Shown here: one piece after another, positions 7,036 to 14,752 of the stretch
How positions within the stretch are numbered: position 1 is the stretch's first letter
How the letters are laid out: every line of letters begins with the position of its first letter
NCBI GenBank assembly: GCA_023460535.1
Contig: JAEWPV010000019.1
Span: forward strand, 1 to 55,211
Direction: 5' to 3'
Length of the DNA stretch: 55,211 nt
DNA from: Bacillota bacterium
GTDB lineage: Bacteria; Bacillota; Clostridia; Oscillospirales; Ruminococcaceae
Made by a program: the position numbers and the translations under genes
The notes under the pieces: model-generated
Database searches by the model: none
What the model was told of the DNA's origin: nothing
Seen by the model: only the letters and a program-made list of their open reading frames with translations

Positions 7036-9087
7036 TTACCAGATACGCACACGTTCATTCGCCGGCAGATACATATCGTCGCCCTCTTTGATGTCATACA
7101 CCTCAAAGAATTCGTCGATGTTTTTGAGTATCTGGTTCACACGAACCTTATCCGGTGAGTGTGAGTCGGTTTTAAGCAGATAAGACGTATATTCCGGCGT
7201 AGACTTAGAGCGCCACGCGCGGGCATAGGCGCGAAACAGTTTATCCAAGTCTCCACCCTGATCCTTGGCAATCTGCACCACGCAGCTTAGCCCGCCTAAA
7301 TCGGCAATATTCTCGCCCAGTGTGAGGGTACCGTTGATGTACTGCCCCGGCAACACCTCTATCTCCTCAAACTGACGAACCATGCGGTAGGTTTTATCCT
7401 GATACGCGGTCAGGTCCTCCTTGGTCCACCAGTCATTGTAGTTGCCGTTCTCATCAAACTGCGCACCGGTATCATCGAACGCATGGGACACTTCGTGCGC
7501 GATAATGGAACCGATGCCGCCTAAGTTTTCTTCCAGCGGGGCATCTGCGTCAAAGAACGGTGACTGAAGAATTGCCGCCGGGAACACAATCTCGTTGCCG
7601 GTGGGCGAGTAGTAAGCGTTGACGGTATGCGCGGTCATATGCCACTCGGTGCGATCGACCGGTTTCCCGATATTGGACAGTGACTCCTGACACATCCTTA
7701 CATACAGCTTCATAATATTGCCGTACAGGCTGCCGCCGCGATCGTATGGACGGATATCGACGCCGGAGTAGTCAGTCCATGAATCCGGATACCCGACCTT
7801 GATTTGCATGGTGTCAAGCTTCTTTATCGCCTTTTCCTTAGTCGGTGCACTCATCCAATCAAGCGACAGAATGCGCTGCTCGTAGGTTGAGATGATCATT
7901 TGCGCTATCTGCTCTACCTGAGTCTTTGCTTTTTCGCCAAACAGTTGTTCGGCATAGATGCGGCTTAGCAACTCGCCCAGATAGTTGTTAACGGTATTAT
8001 ACGCTTGCTCAATATCAAGCAGGCTACCGGAAGAGCCGTTGATTGCATTGTCGTACTCTGTTTGTATGGCCTCCAGCTCACTGGTTAGATAGTTGGACGC
8101 CTGAGACATTAGCATCGCCATTGCGTACTGCTTTAGGCGCTCAAGGTTATTTTCCGTGTACAGCTGCCCAACTTTACTTAGGTATTGCGGACAGACTACA
8201 ATATAGGTTTGCGCTGCCAAAATACCCGTATCTTGATAAAAATGACGAGCGTCAAACCGGCCCATCTCCTGTGCAATCTGGTCCAGTGTCATCGGGTTGT
8301 AGGTGCTGGAGACGTTATTCCATTCATCCGCATTCCAGAAGGACTCGGTCAGCTCGGTTTCAAAGTCAAGCACATTTTGCGCCGCCTGCTTTGCATTGCC
8401 TGCATATTGGGGCAGCTGCTCAAACAGCTTCGTTAGATACTTGATATACGCAGAACGCACCGATACGGTCTGGGAATCGGTGTCGTGGTAGTATTCCTTT
8501 TGCGGCATACCAACATATGCAACCGAGACATAAAGCACATTCGTCGAGCTGTCTAACAGGTCTGCACTCACGTTCCATGTAACAAAGCTTCCAATACCCG
8601 CATCGTCCATAAAAGCCAACGCCTTTGTGAGTTGTGTGAGATTTTGGGCGGACGCAATGGCGTTAACGAAGGGCAGAATCGGCGCAAGCCCATCCTTGTC
8701 TCTGCTTTGATAATCCATCGCACTGTTGTAAAAATCCGCAAGCAGGCGTTCGTCGCTGCCCTCGGGGTAAGCGGGTGCCTTATCGCCTAAATCCATCAGA
8801 ATAGAAAGCAGGTCGGTGGTGGTCTGCATCGACACCTCGCTAAAGCTGTTGATGGAGGGTACGCCGCTACCGATAACCGCCTTGTTAATCCACTGGCCGT
8901 TAATCGCCTGATAATAGTCCTGCGCAAGGTCGCTGCTGTTTACCTGCTCCGTGCCGTTTAACTGGTCCGTCACCTCATCGATCAACGGTCCGAGCAGCAT
9001 TGCAAAGCAACCCGTCAGTAAAATCGCAACCGACGCGAGGATTGCGACAAACCCCAATACATGCTTTATCTGTCGATTCGCCACCAT
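7036..9087 (-). CDS. pepO: M13 family zinc metallopeptidase (neprilysin/PepO-like), probable lipoprotein
   Basis: A 683-residue M13 peptidase. The zinc motif HEVSH is at 531-535 with the third ligand Glu592 in GENIADLGG, and the substrate-site motif NAYYSPTGNEIVFPAAILQSP lies just before it. The N-terminus is a hydrophobic signal with lipobox LTGC (Cys27), so the enzyme is probably anchored outside the membrane; many lactic-acid-bacterial PepO proteins lack this. M13 enzymes cleave oligopeptides on the amino side of hydrophobic residues. The start has AAGGGGGAATC before ATG. It is a single-gene unit with a terminator at 6966-7005. Confidence 0.93.
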   Translation of the reverse strand: MVANRQIKHVLGFVAILASVAILLTGCFAMLLGPLIDEVTDQLNGTEQVNSSDLAQDYYQAINGQWINKAVIGSGVPSINSFSEVSMQTTTDLLSILMDLGDKAPAYPEGSDERLLADFYNSAMDYQSRDKDGLAPILPFVNAIASAQNLTQLTKALAFMDDAGIGSFVTWNVSADLLDSSTNVLYVSVAYVGMPQKEYYHDTDSQTVSVRSAYIKYLTKLFEQLPQYAGNAKQAAQNVLDFETELTESFWNADEWNNVSSTYNPMTLDQIAQEMGRFDARHFYQDTGILAAQTYIVVCPQYLSKVGQLYTENNLERLKQYAMAMLMSQASNYLTSELEAIQTEYDNAINGSSGSLLDIEQAYNTVNNYLGELLSRIYAEQLFGEKAKTQVEQIAQMIISTYEQRILSLDWMSAPTKEKAIKKLDTMQIKVGYPDSWTDYSGVDIRPYDRGGSLYGNIMKLYVRMCQESLSNIGKPVDRTEWHMTAHTVNAYYSPTGNEIVFPAAILQSPFFDADAPLEENLGGIGSIIAHEVSHAFDDTGAQFDENGNYNDWWTKEDLTAYQDKTYRMVRQFEEIEVLPGQYINGTLTLGENIADLGGLSCVVQIAKDQGGDLDKLFRAYARAWRSKSTPEYTSYLLKTDSHSPDKVRVNQILKNIDEFFEVYDIKEGDDMYLPANERVRIW

Positions 9088-9120
9088 GATTCCCCCTTAT
9101 GCTGATGCTATAGCGAATTA

Positions 9121-9212
9121 GTTGATAATGTCTACGAGTAAAACTTTGCAAAAGCCATAAACTAAAGCTTTTGCTCGATTTTGCTCGGACATTATTAAAG
9201 TTAGATAGCTAT
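9121..9212 (+). repeat. Interspersed intergenic repeat, copy B
   Basis: This copy holds a palindromic core, GCAAAAGCCATAAACTAAAG then CTTTTGCTCGATTTTG, at 9149-9184, flanked by GATAATGTCTACGAG and CTCGGACATTATTAAAG, which are themselves complementary-like. The same core occurs at 26948-26984 and, inverted, near 5701-5783. Located upstream of the M13 gene. Confidence 0.65.
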
Positions 9213-9253
9213 CTGTCACAATGCTATGTGGGATAGATACCAGATATACACAG

Positions 9254-9289
9254 AAAAGACCGCCGCGAACACACAACAACCGTTGCGGC
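9254..9289 (-). terminator. Probable terminator of the P-loop protein gene
   Basis: GCCGCGAAC (9262-9270) pairs with GTTGCGGC (9282-9289) apart from one bulged G. The minus-strand product ends GGCGGTCTTTTC. It lies 36 bases beyond the stop codon at 9325. Confidence 0.6.
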
Positions 9290-9324
9290 CCGCGACGGCC
9301 CCAGCTAATACAGATAAATAGGTA

Positions 9325-9732
9325 CTAGAGGTATTTCTTTACGCTTTCGGGAAGTTCGCAGCTGTCGCACGAAACGGTAAACACAATGTTTACCCCATCC
9401 TTTTGGTTAAGCTTCTCGAGCTTATCAAAGGTAGCGCCCAGCTCTTCGAGGTTTCTTCCGCCGATTTTCAGGATACCGTCTACAAATACGTCGGTTAAGT
9501 CGTAGTTGCTGGCATAAAGCCCAGCAATAAAGCCGTAAAACGCATCATACCCCGAAATGTTGTATGCTTCAATATCAATCAGACGAACACTGTGGTCAAG
9601 GTCGTAGGTCAGTTTCATTGCCTTTTCGATGCACACGATGTTGCCCTTGGCGGTTTTTGCGGTTTGATTGATCTGCTCAACCAGTGTCTTGGTTTTGCCC
9701 GAGCCTTTGTTTCCAACGATAAGTTTTATCAT
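9325..9732 (-). CDS. Small P-loop NTPase-like protein of unknown function
   Basis: A 135-residue protein opening with a Walker A loop, GNKGSGKT (residues 7-14), directly at the N-terminus. A hydrophobic strand with acidic residues (LTDVFVDGILKI, about 79-90) could serve as Walker B, and a C-terminal strand reads NIVFTVSCDSCELP. It is much shorter than most kinases or ATPases. Similar proteins are usually annotated only as ATP-binding. It follows the pgi gene by 58 bases on the same strand and is probably in one operon with it, although no functional link is known. The start has AGGGAGGTATTCTT before ATG. Confidence 0.75.
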   Translation of the reverse strand: MIKLIVGNKGSGKTKTLVEQINQTAKTAKGNIVCIEKAMKLTYDLDHSVRLIDIEAYNISGYDAFYGFIAGLYASNYDLTDVFVDGILKIGGRNLEELGATFDKLEKLNQKDGVNIVFTVSCDSCELPESVKKYL

Positions 9733-9790
9733 AAGAATACCTCCCTGATAAATTTAGTATTCTGTCACCTGCCGGGTTGGGGCAGATGCG

Positions 9791-11131
9791 TTACCCATTG
9801 ATTTGGGATTCCAGATAGGCCTTTTGGTTCTCGTAGCCGGGTTTGCCCAGCAATGCAAACATGTTCACCTTGTAGCTTTCCACACCGGGTTGGTCAAACG
9901 GGTTTACACCCAGCATATATCCGGAGATAGCACATGCCTTTTCAAAGAAATAGACCATATATCCAAACTCATGCTCATTGATTTCAGGTACGTCAAGAAG
10001 GATGTTCGGGACTCCACCACCCGTATGGGCAAGCACCGTTCCCTCAAACGCCTTTTGGTTTACGACGCTCATATTCTGGTTGGAGAGGAAATTAAGACCG
10101 TCAAAGTTCTCCTCATCCAGCTTAATAAACAAGTCCTGCTTTGGTTTTCTAATGTTGACCACAGTCTCAAACATCAGCCTTGCGCCATCCTGTACATACT
10201 GGCCAAGGGAATGCAGATCGGTGGAAAAGGTAACTGAAGCCGGGAACAACCCTTTATTGTCTTTGCCTTCGCTTTCGCCAAACAGCTGCTTAAACCATTC
10301 CGCCATCATGGCAAAGGACGGGTCGTAGCTTACAAGCAGTTCAACCGCCTTGCCCTTGCGGTAAAGGCAGGTTCGCGCCGCCGCATAACGGTAGCAATCG
10401 TTGTTGTCAAGGTCGCAAACCGAAAGCTCGTCTTGCGCCAGCTTTGCGCCCGCCATAACGGCATCAATATCCGCACCGCTTACCGCGATGGGAAGAAGCC
10501 CAACCGCAGTGAGCACCGAAAAACGTCCGCCCACATCATCGGGAATAACAAAGGTTTCGTATCCTTCGCGGTTGCACAGCTCCTTGAGTGTGCCTTTTGA
10601 TGCGTCTGTGGTGCAGAAGATGCGCTCGCGCGCGCCCTCTTTACCATACTTTTTCTCGAGCAACTCACGGAATACACGAAACGCGAGCGCAGGCTCGGTG
10701 GTGGTGCCGGACTTTGAGATAACGTTAATCGAGATATCTTTATCCTCGCAGATGCTGAGCAGCTCGTTGAGATAGGTTGGGCTGATGTTGTTGCCCGCGA
10801 AGTAGATTTCCGGGGTGTCTTTTTTAAGATTGTTATAAAAAGGAGACCGTAAAAGTTCAATAGCGGCCCGCGCACCCAGATAAGAACCGCCGATTCCGAT
10901 TACAATCAAAACCTGCGAATTTTTCTGGATTGTCGAAGCCGCTCTTTTAATGCGCTCAAACTCCACCGTGTTATAATCGGTGGGCAGTGTAACCCAGCCT
11001 AAAAAATCGTTGCCTAGTCCTGTTTTGCTGTGCAGTTTCTCGTGGGCGTCCTTAACCTGCCCCGCTAAGGCTGCGTACTCGTGTTCGCCTACAAATCCAC
11101 TGAGGTATTTACCGTTAAACTTCATCCCCAT
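9791..11131 (-). CDS. pgi: Glucose-6-phosphate isomerase
   Basis: A 446-residue Pgi of the short Gram-positive type, interconverting glucose 6-phosphate and fructose 6-phosphate. Signatures include VIGIGGSYLGARAAIE, VISKSGTTTEPALAFR and DDVGGRFSVLTAVGLLPIA, plus GVESYKVNMFALLGKPG near the end with the catalytic lysine. I place the start at the ATG at 11131 (MGMKFNGKYLSGF), which has GGAGGGAACAGCAAA in front and aligns with the Bacillus-type N-terminus; 28 extra in-frame codons upstream are leader. The P-loop gene follows. The enzyme would accept sugar phosphate arising from the maltodextrin operon at 32092-40492. Confidence 0.97.
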   Translation of the reverse strand: MGMKFNGKYLSGFVGEHEYAALAGQVKDAHEKLHSKTGLGNDFLGWVTLPTDYNTVEFERIKRAASTIQKNSQVLIVIGIGGSYLGARAAIELLRSPFYNNLKKDTPEIYFAGNNISPTYLNELLSICEDKDISINVISKSGTTTEPALAFRVFRELLEKKYGKEGARERIFCTTDASKGTLKELCNREGYETFVIPDDVGGRFSVLTAVGLLPIAVSGADIDAVMAGAKLAQDELSVCDLDNNDCYRYAAARTCLYRKGKAVELLVSYDPSFAMMAEWFKQLFGESEGKDNKGLFPASVTFSTDLHSLGQYVQDGARLMFETVVNIRKPKQDLFIKLDEENFDGLNFLSNQNMSVVNQKAFEGTVLAHTGGGVPNILLDVPEINEHEFGYMVYFFEKACAISGYMLGVNPFDQPGVESYKVNMFALLGKPGYENQKAYLESQING

Positions 11132-11360
11132 TTTGCTGTTCCCTCCGACTGTTCCCCCATCCCAAAACCCAATCACTGCTGGTTCTTTCCGGGGTGCAGC
11201 TTTATTATTCCCCAATAATGTCTATAGCTCTATCTTACTCTATCAAGAAGTATTTTTCAAGTGTGCGGCATGAAATAATACCATTTTATTTAGCCCCTGT
11301 TCACAGGTTTATGGCTTTAATCATGCCAACAGTTGTATATTGTCCGAAATGTTCATACAA

Positions 11361-11389
11361 AATACGGGCACGTGGTTCGCCGTGCCCGT
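11361..11389 (-). terminator. Terminator of the D-Ala-D-Ala carboxypeptidase gene
   Basis: ACGGGCACG (11364-11372) pairs perfectly with CGTGCCCGT (11381-11389) over an 8-base loop. The minus strand continues ATTTTGTATG. It lies about 28 bases beyond the stop codon at 11417. Confidence 0.75.
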
Positions 11390-11416
11390 GTCCGGGTTCA
11401 TACGTAATCTGTTTAC

Positions 11417-12592
11417 CTACTTCAGCCCAAGCATCGATGTCCACAGTGCCTTGAACGCAACCCAGAAGGTTAGTCTACCAACATAGTTTGCCGCCGTAAG
11501 CGGGTAGGAGCCGATCTCTTTTCCGCCCGAAAACATCACCACGCGCCCGAGCGTTTGCCCTGCGGCAACGGGAGCGGAAACGTCGTTAACAATCTCCACC
11601 TTGTATTCGATGCTTTCCTCTTCTCCCTTGCGGATTACAACCTCTTTGGTGGTTTGGCTTTCCACTTCGACGGTCGGCGATGTGCCTTTTATCACCTTTA
11701 CCGGCTCAATGGGTGCGTCCAGTAGCTTTGGAGTAACGACCTCCCAGTTGGCAAAGCCGTAGTCTAGCAGGGTACGCGCGGACGCAAACCGCTCTTCGCT
11801 TGTCTTTTCTCCTACCACTACCGCTATGAGCGAAAGCCCGTTACGCTCTGCGGAGGCACTCAGGCAATATCCGGCCGAATCGGTTGTTCCGGTTTTCAGC
11901 CCGGTCGCCCCCTCATAAAAATGCACCAGCTTGTTGGTGTTAACCAGCGACGTTTTTCCGTCGCGCAGCGAATCCATCCATACCGTGGAGTAATCCTTAA
12001 TAATTGGGTGAGACAACAGCTCTTTTGACATAATTGCAATATCGCGCGCGGTACTCACATGCCCCTGCGCGTCCAGCCCGGATGCGTTTAAAAACTCCGT
12101 GTTATTCATCCCGAGCTCCTTTGCGCGCCCGTTCATCAGCGCCACAAAGGTGCTTTCGCTGCCCGCTACCGCTTCGCCCAGCGCCACGGCGGCATCGTTT
12201 GCGGATGAAATTGCGGTTGCTTTCAGTAGATCGTTGACCGACATCTCCTCGCCTACCTCAAGCCAAATCTGTTTGCCACCCATTTTGCTTGCGTTTTCGG
12301 AGGTGCTGACCATATCCTGCAAACCAAGCTTGCCCTGTTCGATTGCCTCAATCGCAAGCAACAGGGTCATAATCTTAGTCACCGATGCAGGCGGCATTAC
12401 CTCGTCGGCGTTCTTTTCAAACAACACCTCACCGCTGTTAAGCTCTATCAGTATCGCGGACGGTGCGGTAATGGCAACCGGAAGCGTTTGCGCATTCGCG
12501 GTGTCAGCATTTACCACAGGGCACAGCATCACCGCCATGCAGACTGCAAGTAAAACAGCAGCTGCTTTTATCCGTCGTTTGTATCCCAGCAT
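11417..12592 (-). CDS. D-alanyl-D-alanine carboxypeptidase (PBP5/DacF family, S11)
   Basis: A 391-residue S11 serine peptidase trimming the terminal D-Ala from peptidoglycan stem peptides outside the membrane. It has a signal peptide (residues about 6-30) and all three penicillin-binding motifs: SVTK with Ser70 and Lys73, SAN at 130-132, and KTG at 233-235. The region after about 280 is the beta-rich PBP5 C-terminal domain, and the protein ends in a hydrophobic, amphipathic segment (FWVAFKALWTSMLGLK) that would sit on the membrane. The ATG at 12592 with AAAGGGTGGGTACGGAT is preferred over an in-frame GTG four codons upstream. Its own terminator is at 11361-11389. Confidence 0.95.
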   Translation of the reverse strand: MLGYKRRIKAAAVLLAVCMAVMLCPVVNADTANAQTLPVAITAPSAILIELNSGEVLFEKNADEVMPPASVTKIMTLLLAIEAIEQGKLGLQDMVSTSENASKMGGKQIWLEVGEEMSVNDLLKATAISSANDAAVALGEAVAGSESTFVALMNGRAKELGMNNTEFLNASGLDAQGHVSTARDIAIMSKELLSHPIIKDYSTVWMDSLRDGKTSLVNTNKLVHFYEGATGLKTGTTDSAGYCLSASAERNGLSLIAVVVGEKTSEERFASARTLLDYGFANWEVVTPKLLDAPIEPVKVIKGTSPTVEVESQTTKEVVIRKGEEESIEYKVEIVNDVSAPVAAGQTLGRVVMFSGGKEIGSYPLTAANYVGRLTFWVAFKALWTSMLGLK

Positions 12593-12704
12593 ATCCGTAC
12601 CCACCCTTTTTGCGTAAGTTTGTCTGTTTTATATAGTTTATGCGATAAACACCCGCTGATATGATATGGCGGGGAAAAATACAGGGTGGAAAAAGAGACG
12701 ACAA

Positions 12705-12738
12705 AAAAGAGAGCAAGTGATTTCACTCGCTCTCTTTT
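12705..12738 (-). terminator. Terminator of the HPr-like gene
   Basis: AAAAGAGAGCAAGTGA pairs with TCACTCGCTCTCTTTT over a 2-base loop with one mismatch. On the minus strand it ends in a T-run (TCTCTTTTTTG) 24 bases after the stop codon at 12762. Confidence 0.85.
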
Positions 12739-12761
12739 AGCTTTGTATTGGTTTTGTGTAA

Positions 12762-12992
12762 TTAGCCGATGATAAACTTCGCCATGTCGGCATCAAACTC
12801 CGCGCAGTTTTCGCAATGAGCCTGAAGTGCGATCGGCTTGGAAAGGTCGAGGCTGAAGATGCCCATGATGGACTTGGCATCCACCGCATATCTGCCCGAG
12901 ATGAGATCCACGTCAAAGTCGTACTTGTTTACTGCTGCAACGAAATCCTTAACATCATTAATGGTGTTCAACATAATATTTGCGGTTTTCAT
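12762..12992 (-). CDS. HPr-family protein lacking the active-site histidine
   Basis: A 76-residue HPr-fold protein. The region DVDLISGRYAVDAKSIMGIF aligns with the HPr segment around the regulatory serine; Ser41 corresponds to Ser46 of HPr, the HPrK/P target. The loop that normally carries GIHARPA with His15 reads TINDVKDFV and contains no histidine, so it cannot carry phosphate from enzyme I. In this respect it resembles Crh of Bacillus, a catabolite co-repressor, but a role as CcpA partner is only an inference. It stands alone with a terminator, and has GGGAGGGTTTTTT before ATG. PTS genes are absent from the window. Confidence 0.85.
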   Translation of the reverse strand: MKTANIMLNTINDVKDFVAAVNKYDFDVDLISGRYAVDAKSIMGIFSLDLSKPIALQAHCENCAEFDADMAKFIIG

Positions 12993-13087
12993 AAAAAACC
13001 CTCCCAGTGAATAATTTTGTAAATATTACTTTCTATTTTGCCTACAATTACACTATATCAGCCCCGTTATTTTAAGTCAACTGCTAA

Positions 13088-13116
13088 TTGTAATTCTGCT
13101 TACGATTTATTATAAT
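13088..13116 (+). promoter_or_regulatory. Promoter of the mtaB leader transcript
   Basis: TTGTAA (13088-13093) and TATAAT (13111-13116) are separated by exactly 17 bases. Initiation would be near 13123, about 230 bases upstream of the mtaB start. Confidence 0.7.
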
Positions 13117-13122
13117 ACTAAT

Positions 13123-13256
13123 AAATAGATGCGGATTTTTGTGTATTTTAACTTCTATATTTTTGAAGTTTCTTTTCCTTTAGGGTTTAACACAATGCAC
13201 GCATCTGTCAACAGTAGATACCACTCCCAAGCCGGACCGAAGAATCCGGCTTTTGT
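13123..13256 (+). ncRNA. Candidate structured leader RNA / small RNA with its own terminator, upstream of mtaB
   Basis: Directly after the predicted start site, AGATGCG (13127-13133) can pair with CGCATCT (13200-13206), enclosing a hairpin AACTTC/GAAGTT (13150-13155/13165-13170). A terminator-like hairpin AAGCCGGA/TCCGGCTT (13229-13236/13245-13252) running into TTTT follows. This layout is that of a riboswitch-like attenuator or a short ncRNA of about 130 bases. It does not match an element I recognise. No convincing coding region lies inside. Confidence 0.5.
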
Positions 13257-13355
13257 GTGTTGTTGTAATTCTACCGGGTTCGCGCGGGTCAGGCTTTACC
13301 TTAACACAGATTTTCGCACGCTGTGCAAGTAACGGAAAGGTGCTGTTACACGATT

Positions 13356-14681
13356 ATGAGAGCATCGTTTTTCACACTTGGCTGTAAGGTTAACCAGTAT
13401 GAAACGCAGATATTAAAGCAGCTTTTTTCGGCGCAGGGCTACGACATTGTGCCGTTTGGTGAAGCTGCCGACGTTTGTGTAATCAACTCCTGCACCGTTA
13501 CAGATGCCGGAGACCGCAAAAACCGCCAAGCAGTACACCGCGCGCGCCGCGAGAACCCCGGAGCTGTCATCGCGCTGACCGGTTGTATGCCGCAGGCTTT
13601 TCCCGAGCAGTCGCAGCTGTTAACCGCGGCGGATGTTGTGACCGGCTCTTACAACCGCAAAGGGCTGCTTCGTGCCATACAAACACACCTCGCAACCGGC
13701 GAGCGCGTAGTAGACATCGCAAACCATCAGCGGGGCGAGCAGTTTGAACGGATGCAAGCCGACGCTTTTATGGAGCATACCCGCGCATTTGTGAAGATTG
13801 AGGACGGATGTGAGCGATACTGCTCTTATTGTATTATTCCCACTGCGCGCGGACCGGTGCGCTCTAAGCCGATGGACGAGCTGCAAAGCGAACTGACAAC
13901 CCTTGCCGCGTCCGGCTACCGCGAGGTGGTTTTGGTGGGCATTAACCTATCGTGCTACGGTAGCGACATTGGACTTGGGCTGATTGACGCGGTGCGATGC
14001 GCGGCAAACACTCCGGGCATTGAACGTGTCCGCCTAGGCTCCCTTGAGCCGGAGCTTTTAACCCGGGAAGACATCCAGGCTATGAAGGAGCTCTCCTGCT
14101 TCTGCCCGCAGTTTCACCTTTCGTTACAGAGCGGCTGTGATGAGACCTTACGGCGCATGAACCGCCATTACACCACCGCGCAGTATATGGAACTCGTCAA
14201 CATCATTCGCGCGGAGTTTGATAACTGTGCCATCACTACGGATATTATGGCGGGCTTTCCGCAAGAATCGGATGAGGAGTTTGAAGCTTCTCTTGCATTC
14301 TTTGCTTCGGTTGGATTTGCCAAGGCGCATGTTTTTGCCTATTCGGTTCGGGAGGGAACCCGAGCGGCGAAGATGAACGGGCAGATATCCAAACAGCTTA
14401 AAACCATTCGAAGCCGTCGCATGCTGCAGGCTGCAGACCATGCGAGGGATGTTTTTTTGCGTACGCAGATTGGAAGAATCGAGCCGGTGCTGTTCGAGAC
14501 ACAGGAAAACCATTATCACTGTGGATATACCCCAAATTATACGCCGGTTAAAGTCCTTTGCCCGGAAAAGAGCGACCTTCGGGGGCAGATTGGCTTGGTA
14601 CGCATCGACGATATTTCGGAAGACGGCTGTGTCGGGATATTGATGGATGCCACAGATGGGAACGCTACCGATATTGGATGA
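13356..14681 (+). CDS. mtaB: tRNA (N6-L-threonylcarbamoyladenosine-C2)-methylthiotransferase MtaB
   Basis: A 441-residue methylthiotransferase that converts t6A37 to ms2t6A37 in ANN-reading tRNAs. The N-terminal UPF0004 domain carries cluster cysteines 10 (TLGCKVNQYET), 46 (INSCTV) and 77 (LTGCMPQ). The radical-SAM domain has CX3CX2C at 152, 156 and 159 (GCERYCSYC), and a TRAM-like domain ends the protein. The GCKVNQ start separates MtaB from MiaB and RimO. I use the ATG at 13356, with GGAAAGGTG upstream at a long spacing; an in-frame GTG 11 codons earlier is the alternative. A structured leader precedes it, and purL follows 71 bases downstream. Confidence 0.95.
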   Translation: MRASFFTLGCKVNQYETQILKQLFSAQGYDIVPFGEAADVCVINSCTVTDAGDRKNRQAVHRARRENPGAVIALTGCMPQAFPEQSQLLTAADVVTGSYNRKGLLRAIQTHLATGERVVDIANHQRGEQFERMQADAFMEHTRAFVKIEDGCERYCSYCIIPTARGPVRSKPMDELQSELTTLAASGYREVVLVGINLSCYGSDIGLGLIDAVRCAANTPGIERVRLGSLEPELLTREDIQAMKELSCFCPQFHLSLQSGCDETLRRMNRHYTTAQYMELVNIIRAEFDNCAITTDIMAGFPQESDEEFEASLAFFASVGFAKAHVFAYSVREGTRAAKMNGQISKQLKTIRSRRMLQAADHARDVFLRTQIGRIEPVLFETQENHYHCGYTPNYTPVKVLCPEKSDLRGQIGLVRIDDISEDGCVGILMDATDGNATDIG

Positions 14682-14752
14682 TTCCCCGCTATGCGGGCTA
14701 TTTTATACAACAGCCTTGAGAATGTAAAATGTGAAAGGAATGGTTGAGGAAG

